Shown here in pieces: positions 32,733 through 41,510 of a DNA stretch of 64,000 bases. The notes beneath the pieces were generated by a model. It ran no database searches and had not been told where the DNA came from. It saw nothing but the letters and a program-made list of their open reading frames with translations. Both the position numbers and the translations under genes were made by a program. The DNA comes from Ascidiaceihabitans donghaensis (GTDB taxonomy: Bacteria; Pseudomonadota; Alphaproteobacteria; Rhodobacterales; Rhodobacteraceae): NCBI RefSeq assembly GCF_900302465.1, contig NZ_OMOR01000001.1:682001-746000 (forward strand), read 5' to 3'. How positions within the stretch are numbered: the first letter of the stretch is position 1; the number at the start of each line of letters is the position of its first letter.

Positions 32733-33638
32733 ATGTCACGCAACTTGCCCCCCTTGAACGCCCTTCGCGCCTTTGAAGCCGCTGGGCGGCACCAAAGCTT
32801 TACGCGGGCCGCCGAAGAACTCAACGTGAACCATTCTGCGATCAGTCGCCATGTGCGCGGACTTGAGCACCGTTTGGGGGTGCATCTGTTTCGGGACTTG
32901 CCGCGCGGTGTAGAGCTGAGTGATGAGGGGCGTGCGTATCTGGGGCGGATCACAGCAGCGTTGGATATCGTGGACGACGCCACCGAGGATTTGGCCGAAA
33001 CCCCCGAGGGGCGTGTCACACTGAACAGTGAACCACTTTTTGCGCAAAAGTTTATTGTGCCGCGCATGGGCGCTTTTCAGGTGGCGTTTCCCAAGATCGA
33101 ACTGCGCTTGGAAGCATCCCATGATCTGGCAGATGTCGATCGCTATGAGGCGGATTTGGCTGTGCGGTTTGCCCACCGTGGGACATTGGATCTGCCGTCG
33201 GACGTGTTAAGCGATGGCCGGATTTTTCCGTTTGCCGCACCTTCGCTGTTGAAGGGAAAGGTTTGGACAGCAAAAGACATCCTTGCAGCGCCACGGTTCC
33301 GGGACCGGCGCGAAGACACTTGGCAAAAATGGGCAGTTGCTGCGGGCGCACCTGTTCCAGCATCCGAAGAAGGGATGTGGCGGTTGCGTGCAAACCTTGC
33401 CGTCGAAGCCGCTTTGGAAGGTCAGGGAATATATCTTGGGTCGCAAGAGTGTGTGGCCCATGAAGTCGCCGCCGGACGATTGGTTCAGTGTTCTGACGTC
33501 AGCCTGATTTCGGGGGCGTTTCATTTGGTCTGTGCCTCGCAGGGCATTCGGCGCCGCGCAGTGCGTCAGGTGCGCGCATGGCTTCTGTCTCAAACCTTGC
33601 AATTCCGCGATACCGGAGAAGATCAACCAAACGGTTGA
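32733..33638 (+). CDS. LysR family transcriptional regulator (GcvA-like)
   Basis: A 301-residue regulator. The N-terminus LPPLNALRAFEAAGRHQSF is typical of the GcvA/AmpR branch; HTH segments are RAAEELNVNHSAISRHVR and LEHRLGVHLFRDLPRGVEL. The effector domain lacks features that fix a ligand. ATG at 32733 gives the standard N-terminus; the longer frame adds 41 residues that overlap the promoter. Confidence 0.9.
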   Translation: MSRNLPPLNALRAFEAAGRHQSFTRAAEELNVNHSAISRHVRGLEHRLGVHLFRDLPRGVELSDEGRAYLGRITAALDIVDDATEDLAETPEGRVTLNSEPLFAQKFIVPRMGAFQVAFPKIELRLEASHDLADVDRYEADLAVRFAHRGTLDLPSDVLSDGRIFPFAAPSLLKGKVWTAKDILAAPRFRDRREDTWQKWAVAAGAPVPASEEGMWRLRANLAVEAALEGQGIYLGSQECVAHEVAAGRLVQCSDVSLISGAFHLVCASQGIRRRAVRQVRAWLLSQTLQFRDTGEDQPNG

Positions 33639-33763
33639 ATAACCAGAAACAGGATTTTTGGCCAAAACCAGAGCTGCGGCAGAATAACGCCCTGTTGCGA
33701 CGTGTCAAAAATATAACTGTAATTCAAAGACTTGGTTAGTTTTTGCATCGCGTTTTGGTGCGG

Positions 33764-33792
33764 TTGACTCGCATCTGTGCCCGACGTACCTA
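33764..33792 (+). promoter_or_regulatory. Candidate promoter of the F0 ATP synthase operon
   Basis: TTGACT at 33764-33769, a 17-base spacer and TACCTA at 33787-33792, 31 bases upstream of the atpI GTG. The -10 is imperfect but the spacing is right and no better pair is seen. Confidence 0.35.
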
Positions 33793-33823
33793 TGCGCCGA
33801 GATTTCCAACTGGGGAAAACCGC

Positions 33824-34207
33824 GTGCCTGACACTGACCGACAGCAGCGACTTGAGCAGCTAGAGGAAAAACTGGCAGCCGCGCAGCAGGCTCAAGAACC
33901 TGCGCCTCGAAAGGAAGAACACTATTCCCAAGCGCAGCACGCGTGGCGGATGGTGGTGGAATTGGTGGCCGGTCTCGGGATCGGTTTCGGCATGGGGTAC
34001 GGGCTGGACTGGCTCTTTGGGACGCTTCCCATCTTCATGCTGATCTTCACCTGCTTGGGGCTTGTGGCCGGGGTCAAAACGATGATCCGCAGCGCGCAGG
34101 AGCTTCAGGACCGACAAATGGCCTATGAGGCCGAACAAGATACGGCGGACGATGTTCGCACGGTTAAAGACACTGCGGGCGATCCCCGCAAGGATGAGGG
34201 AGCCTGA
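33824..34207 (+). CDS. atpI: ATP synthase protein I (AtpI)
   Basis: A 127-residue assembly helper for the c-ring of F1F0 ATP synthase. A coiled, charged N-terminus ([15 protein letters not shown]) is followed by a conserved pair of helices including [17 protein letters not shown] near residue 55 and [13 protein letters not shown] chose GTG at 33824, which follows GGGG by nine bases; upstream frame codons look unlike protein. It is two bases before atpB and heads the F0 operon, as usual in Rhodobacterales. Confidence 0.88.
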   Translation: MPDTDRQQRLEQLEEKLAAAQQAQEPAPRKEEHYSQAQHAWRMVVELVAGLGIGFGMGYGLDWLFGTLPIFMLIFTCLGLVAGVKTMIRSAQELQDRQMAYEAEQDTADDVRTVKDTAGDPRKDEGA

Positions 34208-34209
34208 GA

Positions 34210-34959
34210 ATGGCAAGCGAAGCGACAGCAGGCGGCGGGTTGGAATTCCACCCAATGGACCAGTTCAACATCGAGGCGCTGTTTGGCGGCCCGATCACTT
34301 GGTACACACCTACAAACGCAGCTATGTGGATGATTTTGGCCATTGTAGCCGTGATTTGCCTGATGGTCCTGACCACATCCAACCGTTCAGTGGTTCCATC
34401 GCGCGGCCAATCCATCGCCGAGCTGGCGTATGGTTTTGTCTACAAGATGGTTGAAGACGTTACAGGCAAGGACGCCATCGGCTACTTCCCCTACATTATG
34501 ACATTGTTTATGTTCATCGTCTGCGCCAACTTCCTTGGTCTGATCCCAGGTTCCTTCACGCCAACGTCGCACTTCGCTGTGACAGTTGTGCTGGCTATGG
34601 CGGTGTTTTTGACAGTCACCATCGTGGGTTTTGTCAAAAACGGTGCGGGTTTCTTGGGCCTGTTCTGGGTTGCTTCGGCACCTCTGGCCTTGCGCCCGAT
34701 CTTGGCGATCATCGAAATCATTTCTTATTTCGTGCGCCCCGTCAGCCACTCCATTCGTTTGGCAGGCAACGTGATGGCGGGCCACGCGGTGATCAAAGTG
34801 TTCGCGGGCTTCGCAGCAATCGCAGTGGTTAGCCCCGTCGCAATCCTTGGCATCACAGCAATGTACGCTTTGGAAATCTTGGTGTCCTTTATCCAAGCTT
34901 ACGTTTTCACAATTCTGACGTGTGTCTATCTGAAAGACGCGCTTCACCCGTCTCACTAA
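34210..34959 (+). CDS. atpB: F0F1 ATP synthase subunit a
   Basis: A 249-residue membrane subunit forming the proton half-channels against the c-ring. The essential arginine is in [14 protein letters not shown] near residue 185, and the last helix ends [15 protein letters not shown]. Length and helix number (five to six) are normal for the family. The ATG lies two bases after atpI. Confidence 0.96.
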   Translation: MASEATAGGGLEFHPMDQFNIEALFGGPITWYTPTNAAMWMILAIVAVICLMVLTTSNRSVVPSRGQSIAELAYGFVYKMVEDVTGKDAIGYFPYIMTLFMFIVCANFLGLIPGSFTPTSHFAVTVVLAMAVFLTVTIVGFVKNGAGFLGLFWVASAPLALRPILAIIEIISYFVRPVSHSIRLAGNVMAGHAVIKVFAGFAAIAVVSPVAILGITAMYALEILVSFIQAYVFTILTCVYLKDALHPSH

Positions 34960-35026
34960 GTACAACGGGCGGACGTGCTGTTCGCTCTACTCTATCACTC
35001 AACATTCCATCGTAAGGAGAATTCTC

Positions 35027-35251
35027 ATGGAAGGTGAACTCGCACACATCGGCGCAGGCCTCGCAGCAATCGGTTCCGGCGCAGCCGCGATCGGTGTTGG
35101 TAACGTTGCCGGCAACTTCTTGGCAGGCGCGTTGCGCAACCCATCTGCTGCAGCATCCCAAACAGCGACACTGTTCATCGGTATCGCGTTTGCAGAAGCT
35201 TTGGGGATCTTCTCGTTCCTCGTCGCTCTGCTGTTGATGTTCGCCGTCTAA
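35027..35251 (+). CDS. atpE: F0F1 ATP synthase subunit c
   Basis: A 74-residue proteolipid, two helices joined by the polar loop ALRNPSA near residue 35. The proton-binding carboxylate is Glu57 in IAFAEALG. The ribosome site AAGGAG with 7-base spacing is the strongest in the operon, matching the need for about ten or more copies per complex. A large hairpin lies in the gap before atpF', which may stabilise the atpE message. Confidence 0.97.
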   Translation: MEGELAHIGAGLAAIGSGAAAIGVGNVAGNFLAGALRNPSAAASQTATLFIGIAFAEALGIFSFLVALLLMFAV

Positions 35252-35307
35252 GACCGCTTCAAAATACCGGTGTTTGCGCGTTCGCGCTGGCACCAGTTCC
35301 TTACGGT

Positions 35308-35335
35308 CGGGCGGTGCGCTCACGCGCATTGCCCG
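35308..35335 (+). other. Large RNA hairpin between atpE and atpF'
   Basis: CGGGCGGTGCGC (35308-35319) pairs with GCGCATTGCCCG (35324-35335) over 12 bp, two of them G-U in RNA, with a TCAC loop. There is no T-run, so it is better read as a 3' stabiliser or processing signal than a terminator. It lies 57 bases past the atpE stop and 43 before atpF'. Confidence 0.7.
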
Positions 35336-35377
35336 ATGTAATGACAGCCCGTTTGGGCGTTTTGACCGGAGACCGAG

Positions 35378-35911
35378 ATGGCAACCGATACAACTAGCGC
35401 AGCTGAAGGTGCCGCCGCAGGGCCAGGCATGCCGCAGCTGGACTTCTCGACATGGGGCAACCAGATCTTCTGGTTGGTAATCACCCTGATCGTGATCTAC
35501 TTCGTTCTGTCCCGCATTGCGCTGCCGCGTATTGCGTCGGTTCTGGCTGAACGTCAGGGAACGATTACAAATGATTTGGCTGCCGCAGAGGACCTGAAGT
35601 CCAAAGCTAAAGCCGCCGAAGCTGCCTACGACAAAGCGCTGGTTGATGCCCGCGCCGAAGCAGGCCGCATCGTGGCAGAAACCAAAGCCGGTATCAAAGC
35701 CGACTTGGACGCAGCCATTGCCAAGGCGGACGAACAAATCGCCGCCAAAGCAGCGGAAGGCGAAAAAGCCATCGCAGAAATTCGTGCAGGGGCTTTGGAC
35801 AGCATCAAAGATGTTGCCAAAGATACTGCAAAAGAAATCGTTGCAGCAATGGGTGGCAAAGCAGACGCCAAATCCATCACAGCCGCTGTGACCGCACGGA
35901 TGAAAGGGTAA
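35378..35911 (+). CDS. atpF': F0F1 ATP synthase subunit b'
   Basis: A 177-residue peripheral-stalk subunit. An alanine/glycine-rich N-terminus precedes a single helix at about residues 30-50 ([14 protein letters not shown]), then a long alanine/lysine/glutamate-rich coiled coil. It is the b' type found with b in photosynthetic and alphaproteobacteria; some annotations call it atpG or atpX. It is four bases before atpF. Confidence 0.92.
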   Translation: MATDTTSAAEGAAAGPGMPQLDFSTWGNQIFWLVITLIVIYFVLSRIALPRIASVLAERQGTITNDLAAAEDLKSKAKAAEAAYDKALVDARAEAGRIVAETKAGIKADLDAAIAKADEQIAAKAAEGEKAIAEIRAGALDSIKDVAKDTAKEIVAAMGGKADAKSITAAVTARMKG

Positions 35912-35915
35912 TCAG

Positions 35916-36485
35916 ATGCGTACAGTATTCACCGCTCTGACCGCCGCCATTGCTGGTCTTTTGGCCAGTCCGGCATTTGCCGCGTCCGGTCCTTTCTTTT
36001 CGTTGAAGAACACTGATTTTGTTGTGACCCTCGGGTTCATCATTTTCATCGGTGTTTTGTTCTACTTCAAAGTGCCCTCAATGTTGGGTCGTATGTTGGA
36101 TGCGCGTGCCGATGGCATCAAATCCGAGATCGACGAAGCCCGAAGCCTGCGCGAAGAAGCGCAAACGCTGCTGGCAGACTACGAGCGGAAGCAAAAAGAA
36201 GTACAGGCGCAAGCCGACCGTATCGTTGCGTCCGCAAAGGAAGAAGCCAACGTTGCAGCGGAGCAAGCCAAAGAAGATCTGGCCAAGTCTATCGAACGTC
36301 GCTTGGCGGCTGCCGAAGACCAGATTGCGTCCGCTGAAGCCTCTGCTGTGAAAGAAGTAAGGGATCAATCCATCGTTATCGCGGTCTCCGCGGCGCGCGA
36401 TGTGATCGCCAAGCAGATGACGGCAGCAGACAGCAATGCGCTGATTGACGATGCGATTTCACAAGTCGGGTCTAAACTGCACTGA
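35916..36485 (+). CDS. atpF: F0F1 ATP synthase subunit b
   Basis: A 189-residue peripheral-stalk subunit. A signal-like hydrophobic N-terminus (LTAAIAGLLASPAFAAS) precedes the membrane helix at about 36-53 (TLGFIIFIGVLFYFKVP), then a long charged coiled coil. It pairs with b' to hold F1. A strong terminator follows, so the F1 genes are elsewhere. Confidence 0.93.
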   Translation: MRTVFTALTAAIAGLLASPAFAASGPFFSLKNTDFVVTLGFIIFIGVLFYFKVPSMLGRMLDARADGIKSEIDEARSLREEAQTLLADYERKQKEVQAQADRIVASAKEEANVAAEQAKEDLAKSIERRLAAAEDQIASAEASAVKEVRDQSIVIAVSAARDVIAKQMTAADSNALIDDAISQVGSKLH

Positions 36486-36511
36486 TCGCAGCCCTCTTGA
36501 CGCTACATAAG

Positions 36512-36538
36512 ACCCGGCCAATGTGCCGGGTTTTTTTT
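36512..36538 (+). terminator. Rho-independent terminator of the F0 operon
   Basis: ACCCGGC (36512-36518) pairs with GCCGGGT (36525-36531), 6-base loop, and is followed by eight T (36531-36538). It is the clearest intrinsic terminator in the window, 27 bases past the atpF stop. Confidence 0.92.
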
Positions 36539-36593
36539 GTGGGGATGTGTCCCTTTTGGGTCCTGCAGCACGGAAGCCTTCGTGACAAAGGGC

Positions 36594-37364
36594 CTAGGGC
36601 TTGCTTTCCTCGTGATCCAACCGCAGCCGTGCGACATCTTCGTTTCTGTCTGCCCGTTGCTGATCACGTAAGCTTTTTTCGACGAAATCCATATGTGCAT
36701 GAACGGCCGCCTTGGCGCCTTCCGCATCGCGCGTTTGCAACGCGTCATTGATAGCGCGGTGTTGATCCAACAGAACGGATCGCGTGGTCTTCTGGCGGAA
36801 CATCACTTGGCGGTTGTAGAACACACCGTCGCGCAAAAGCTGGTACATCGACCGCATCATATGCAGCATAACCACGTTGTGGCTAGCTTCGATGATGGCC
36901 ATGTGAAATTGCGCATCCAGTTGTGCCTCTTCGTCGGAATTGCGTTTGGTGTGGGCGGATTCCATTTTCGAGAACACCGCTTGTACCACCTTCAAGTCGG
37001 TTTGTGATCCAAGACGCGCGGCCCGTTCAGCAGCCAGACCTTCCAGATCGCGCCGGAAAGACAGATAATCGAATACGGCTTCGTCGTGTCGCGCAAAAAG
37101 CTGTGTCAATGCGGGGGCGAAGGCGGATCCAAGAACGTCCGCCACATACACACCGGCGCCCGGTTTCGCGGCCAATAGACCGGAGTCTTGAAGCGCTGAC
37201 AAAGCATCACGCAGGGAAGGACGCGACACGCCCAAGCGCTCAGCCAATTCGCGTTCGGGGGGCAATCGCTCTCCGGGCCGGAGGACACCGCGCAGGATCA
37301 GTTCCTCGATCTGCCGCACGACTGCACCGGATAGTTTTTCGGGTTGGACCAGTTGGAAGGGCAT
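36594..37364 (-). CDS. GntR family regulator, FadR/PdhR (FCD) subfamily
   Basis: A 256-residue regulator. The GntR winged HTH (about 10-75) has LRPGERLPPERELAERLGVSR in part (key PPERELAERLGVSRPSLRDAL) and GLLAAKPGAGVYV. The FCD ligand domain carries the metal-binding pattern with an aspartate near residue 145 (DAQFHMAIIEAS) and histidines near 150, 195 and 217 (HAHMDFV). Such proteins sense lactate, pyruvate, glycolate or similar acids. No obvious target operon adjoins it. I chose ATG at 37364. A loose inverted repeat TTGGT-N11-ACCAA (37380-37400) sits just upstream. Confidence 0.9.
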   Translation of the reverse strand: MPFQLVQPEKLSGAVVRQIEELILRGVLRPGERLPPERELAERLGVSRPSLRDALSALQDSGLLAAKPGAGVYVADVLGSAFAPALTQLFARHDEAVFDYLSFRRDLEGLAAERAARLGSQTDLKVVQAVFSKMESAHTKRNSDEEAQLDAQFHMAIIEASHNVVMLHMMRSMYQLLRDGVFYNRQVMFRQKTTRSVLLDQHRAINDALQTRDAEGAKAAVHAHMDFVEKSLRDQQRADRNEDVARLRLDHEESKP

Positions 37365-37519
37365 ATAATCTATCCTTGATTGGTAAAAATATATGACCAA
37401 CGCGCCAATAGGGCAAATTGATTTGCGACAATAGCACGGTGCAGAGCGTCTTTTATGCGAATCGCACCCTGTCGCAGAAAGTTCACTAATCGTTAACCAA
37501 CATCAGGCCACAGTTTGGC

Positions 37520-37918
37520 ATGGCGAAATATATTCTCTTTACCGTGCTCGTGTTCATTCTGGCAGCTTGTGACACGCCCAGCCCACACTTTGCGGGACTG
37601 CCTGCCACTCGGGTCACTGTTGATGGATCAACCTTTGATGTGCGTGTCAAAGCGTTGCAGGCCGAAGCGTTGCGTACCAATGCGCAATATGCGCCACGGC
37701 TGGGACCAATCGGGGACCGTGCCACAGTGGCAATGGAACAGGTCAGCGGTTGTAAGGTCGCACGGATCACCGGAGATGCAGCGCTTGTGCGCGGGTATCT
37801 GGATTGCGGGGCAGGGGCCAAGGAAGTTCCCGAAAGGGCGCCGGTGTCTTACGATTGCTATTCCATTGACGGGATCGGCAACGATGGTGACTTCACCGTT
37901 CAATGTGACCCATACTAA
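37520..37918 (+). CDS. Small lipoprotein
   Basis: A 132-residue protein with a lipoprotein signal: hydrophobic residues 4-13 and a lipobox ILAAC with Cys17. The mature part has four more cysteines (for example GCKVARITGDA and LDCGAG, then YDCYSIDGIG and QCDPY), which may form two disulfides. I recognise no named family. It is single, between a GntR gene and smc. A CtrA-like sequence with one mismatch (TTCA-N7-TTAAC at 37482) lies 23 bases upstream. Confidence 0.8.
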   Translation: MAKYILFTVLVFILAACDTPSPHFAGLPATRVTVDGSTFDVRVKALQAEALRTNAQYAPRLGPIGDRATVAMEQVSGCKVARITGDAALVRGYLDCGAGAKEVPERAPVSYDCYSIDGIGNDGDFTVQCDPY

Positions 37919-37947
37919 GGTAACACCCCACTAAAACCGCAATATAT

Positions 37948-37956
37948 TGTGGATAA
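37948..37956 (-). promoter_or_regulatory. Perfect DnaA box upstream of smc
   Basis: TGTGGATAA on the plus strand is the exact complement of the high-affinity DnaA box TTATCCACA. It lies 99 bases upstream of the smc start in a 136-base gap. DnaA also acts as a transcription factor, so replication-linked control of smc is plausible. Confidence 0.6.
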
Positions 37957-38054
37957 GTCGCGCAATGCCGCTGATGGTTGTGTCCAAGCGTTGACAGACC
38001 CCGCACTGTACCCCCACCCTTTGGACGATATTGGAATCACCCAAAGGACCTTCG

Positions 38055-41000
38055 TTGCGCTTTTCGAAACTCAGGCTGACAGGCTTTAAAAGCTTTGTTG
38101 ATCCAACCGACCTGATCATCGCAGATGGTCTAACAGGGGTTGTTGGACCAAATGGCTGTGGCAAGTCCAATTTGCTGGAAGCCCTGCGTTGGGTGATGGG
38201 GGAAAACCGCCCCACGGCGATGCGTGGTGGGGGCATGGAGGATGTGATCTTTGCTGGTGCCGCGACACGGCCTGCACGTAACTTTGCCGAAGTCAGTCTG
38301 CACATCGACAACTCGGAACGACTTGCTCCGGCGGGGTTCAACGATCAGGACGCCCTTGAGATTGTGCGCCGCATCACCCGCGACGTGGGCAGCGCCTACA
38401 AAACCAACAGCAAGGACGTGCGTGCGCGCGATGTTCAGATGTTGTTTGCGGATGCGTCAACCGGCGCTCATTCGCCTGCGCTGGTGCGTCAGGGTCAAAT
38501 CTCAGAACTGATCAACGCCAAACCCAAAAACCGCCGGCGTATTCTGGAAGAGGCTGCGGGGATTTCCGGATTGTATCAGCGCCGCCACGAGGCGGAATTG
38601 AAACTGAAAGGTGCCGAAACCAATCTGGCGCGTGTTGATGATGTCATTGAACAACTGGCCAATCAGTTGGCGCAGCTTGCACGTCAAGCACGCCAAGCCG
38701 CACGCTATCGCGAAATCGGTGATGAATTGCGCCGGACGGAAGGGGCGCTTTTGTACCGCCGTTGGCGTGAAGCGGATGATGCGCGTGCGGTGGCGGATGA
38801 AACGCTGCGCACACGTGTGACGGCGGCCGCGCAAGCCGAGGCGTTGGTGCAGGGCACGCAAAAAGCCCGCGCTGGTGCAGAAGAAGCTTTGCCGCCATTG
38901 CGCGAAGAAGAAGCAATTGCAGCAGCGGTGTTGCAAAGGTTGGCGGTGCAACGTGACACGTTAAGTGATCAAGAAGCCCAAGCTGCCCAAACCATACAGA
39001 CCTTAACCAACCGCATCACACAATTGGCCCGCGACATCGAACGCGAAGGCGGTTTGAACAAAGATGCGGGGGAAACGATTGAGCGTCTGGAATGGGAGGC
39101 GCGCGAAATCACCAAAGCCAGCGAAGGCCATGACGACCGTTTGACGCAGGCCGCAGAGGCTGCCAGCGAAGCGGCACATGTCTTGCAGGCTCGCGAAGCT
39201 GATTTGGGTCAAAAGACCGAAGATGTTGCCCGTTTGGCAGCGCGTCACGGATCTGCGCAGCGTTTGTTGGATGACAGCCGCAAAACGGAAGAGAAATCCG
39301 AAGCGGAAGCCGCCAAAGCGCGTGATGCCGTTGCCCAAAGTGACGCAGCCTTGGCAAAAGCAGGTGAAGATTTTGTCGCGGCTCAATCCGCGTCGGAAGC
39401 TGCAGAAGTGACTGCAAAACGTGCCGATGATGCTTTGCTTGCAGCGGAAACGGCCCGCGCCGAGACGCAATCGCGCGAAGCGGATGCCCGCGCGGAACGC
39501 TCTGAAGCGGAAGGTGAGATGAACGCGCTGCGGGCGGAAACCGGTGCTTTAGCCAAGCTGGTGGAACGCGATACCGCAGAGGGTGGCCAAATTCTGGATC
39601 GTTTGCAGGTGGAGCAGGGTTTTGAGAAAGCGCTGGGGGCTGCGCTGGCGGATGATTTGCGCGCGCCCGAAGTGGCCGAGGATGGACCATCTGGCTGGGC
39701 TGTGTTGCCAGCCTATGACCACGATCAGGCGATGCCGGGCGGTGCGACCCCTCTGACGCAACACGTGTCGGTTCCAGATGTTTTGCATCGCCGCATGAGC
39801 CAGATAGGCCTGTGTGATGCCGAAGACGCCCCGCGTTTGCAGCCTTTGCTGCAGCCCGGGCAACGGTTGGTGTCTTTGGAAGGCGATTTGTGGCGGTGGG
39901 ACGGCTTTCGGGCTTGGGCGGAAGACGCCCCAAGTGCGGCGGCATTGCGGTTGCAACAGCTCAACCGACTGGAAGAATTGAAGCAATCGCTGGAACAAGC
40001 CAGCCAGCGCGCAGAAGGTGCGCGTGGCGCCCATGAGGCGTTGACCACGCGTTTGGCAGAATTGACAGAAGCCGACCGCGCGGCCCGTCTGGCGCGGCGC
40101 GAGGCCGATCAGTTGGTGGCGGATGCAGGCCGGGCGTTAAGCCGGTCCGAGGCAGACCGCAATTTGGCGCAGGGCCGTTTGGAATCGTTGGGCTTGGCTG
40201 TGAAACGCCACGAAGAAGAGGCCATGGGCGCCAGATCTCGGGTTCTGGAAGCCGAACGGGCTTTGGCTGAGCTGGGCGATGTCGACGCCGAACGTGCCAG
40301 CGTTGATGATTTGCGTATGACGGTTGAAGCCGCGCGGATCACAATGATGTCGCGCCGGTCTGCCCATGATGAGGTGCGGCGCGAAGGGGAAGCCCGCCTG
40401 AAACGGTCGCAAGAGATCACCAAAGAAATCAGCGGTTGGCGTCACCGTCTTGAAACCGCGGAAAAGCGCACAGCCGAACTTGTGGAACGCAAAGAAGCGT
40501 CGGAAGCTGAATTGAAAACAGCGCAGGCCGCTCCGGCCGAATTGGCCGCCAAGCGTGATGAATTAAGCAAGGCGATGTCCGAAGCGGATGTACGCAAAGC
40601 AGCTGCCAGCGACGCGCTAAGTGTCGCCGAAGGCGTTCTGCGCGATGCAACCCTTGCAGAACGCGAGGCGGAACGGGCCGCATCGGAAGCCCGCGAAGCC
40701 CGTGCCCGTGCCGAGGCCCGTGCGGAAGCCGCGCGTGAAACCGTTTCTGCCGCCGCCGAACGTATTGCTGAGGATCAACAAAAAACGCCCAACCAGCTTA
40801 TGACTGCTTTGGATCTGAACCCCGAAGACATGCCGGATGTGGACGTGCTGGATGCCGATGTGAACCGGTTGAAACGGCAACGCGATGCTTTGGGTGCTGT
40901 GAACCTGCGTGCTGAAGAAGACGCCAAAGAAGTGCAAGAAGAACACGACACACTGGTGCATGAAAAGGCGGATCTGGAAGAGGCCATCAAAACGCTGCGG

Positions 41001-41510
41001 TCTGGCATCGCCAGTTTGAACCGCGAGGGGCGTGAACGGCTGTTGACTGCGTTCGAGCAGGTCAACGCCAATTTCTCGCTGCTGTTTACGCATTTGTTTG
41101 GGGGCGGCGAAGCCAATCTGGTGATGGTCGAAAGCGATGACCCCCTAGAGGCTGGCCTTGAGATCATGTGCCAACCTCCGGGTAAAAAACTAAGCACGCT
41201 GAGCCTGTTGTCAGGCGGAGAACAGACATTGACCGCCATGGCCTTGATCTTTGCGGTGTTCTTGGCCAACCCCGCCCCGATCTGCGTTCTGGACGAAGTG
41301 GACGCGCCTTTGGATGACGCAAACGTCACGCGGTTTTGTGACTTGTTGGACGAGATGTGCCGCCAGACAGACACCCGCTTTTTGATCATCACGCACCACG
41401 CAGTCACCATGGCGCGTATGGACCGCCTGTTTGGCGTGACCATGGCCGAACAAGGTGTCAGTCAGCTTGTCTCGGTTGACCTGAAAAAAGCGGCGTCAAT
41501 GGTGGCTTGA
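38055..41510 (+). CDS. smc: Chromosome segregation protein SMC
   Basis: A 1151-residue structural-maintenance-of-chromosomes ATPase that compacts and aligns the origin-proximal chromosome with ScpAB. Walker A is GPNGCGKSN near residue 32, coiled coils with a central hinge (about 480-640) follow, and the C-terminus has the signature LLSGGEQTLTAMAL and Walker B CVLDEVDAPLDD. I chose TTG at 38055 because AAAGGA lies six bases upstream and the protein then begins MRFSKLRLTGFKSF as in relatives. A TTG at 38031 would add eight residues. It meets a transglycosylase gene end to end. Confidence 0.96.
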   Translation: MRFSKLRLTGFKSFVDPTDLIIADGLTGVVGPNGCGKSNLLEALRWVMGENRPTAMRGGGMEDVIFAGAATRPARNFAEVSLHIDNSERLAPAGFNDQDALEIVRRITRDVGSAYKTNSKDVRARDVQMLFADASTGAHSPALVRQGQISELINAKPKNRRRILEEAAGISGLYQRRHEAELKLKGAETNLARVDDVIEQLANQLAQLARQARQAARYREIGDELRRTEGALLYRRWREADDARAVADETLRTRVTAAAQAEALVQGTQKARAGAEEALPPLREEEAIAAAVLQRLAVQRDTLSDQEAQAAQTIQTLTNRITQLARDIEREGGLNKDAGETIERLEWEAREITKASEGHDDRLTQAAEAASEAAHVLQAREADLGQKTEDVARLAARHGSAQRLLDDSRKTEEKSEAEAAKARDAVAQSDAALAKAGEDFVAAQSASEAAEVTAKRADDALLAAETARAETQSREADARAERSEAEGEMNALRAETGALAKLVERDTAEGGQILDRLQVEQGFEKALGAALADDLRAPEVAEDGPSGWAVLPAYDHDQAMPGGATPLTQHVSVPDVLHRRMSQIGLCDAEDAPRLQPLLQPGQRLVSLEGDLWRWDGFRAWAEDAPSAAALRLQQLNRLEELKQSLEQASQRAEGARGAHEALTTRLAELTEADRAARLARREADQLVADAGRALSRSEADRNLAQGRLESLGLAVKRHEEEAMGARSRVLEAERALAELGDVDAERASVDDLRMTVEAARITMMSRRSAHDEVRREGEARLKRSQEITKEISGWRHRLETAEKRTAELVERKEASEAELKTAQAAPAELAAKRDELSKAMSEADVRKAAASDALSVAEGVLRDATLAEREAERAASEAREARARAEARAEAARETVSAAAERIAEDQQKTPNQLMTALDLNPEDMPDVDVLDADVNRLKRQRDALGAVNLRAEEDAKEVQEEHDTLVHEKADLEEAIKTLRSGIASLNREGRERLLTAFEQVNANFSLLFTHLFGGGEANLVMVESDDPLEAGLEIMCQPPGKKLSTLSLLSGGEQTLTAMALIFAVFLANPAPICVLDEVDAPLDDANVTRFCDLLDEMCRQTDTRFLIITHHAVTMARMDRLFGVTMAEQGVSQLVSVDLKKAASMVA

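Noticed and set aside
37380-37400. TTGGT-N11-ACCAA inverted repeat upstream of the GntR gene as a standard FCD-type operator
   Set aside because: Known operators of this subfamily have short spacers (about 1-3 bases) between half-sites. The half-sites fit but the spacing does not, so I only mention it with the gene.
37482-37497. TTCA-N7-TTAAC as a CtrA site before the lipoprotein gene
   Set aside because: One mismatch in a conserved position and no functional link; too weak to list as a site.
39109-39945. Minus-strand frame of 278 codons within smc
   Set aside because: It is opposite the SMC coiled-coil region and its proline/arginine-rich translation shows no family. GC-rich coiled-coil codons often leave the complement open.
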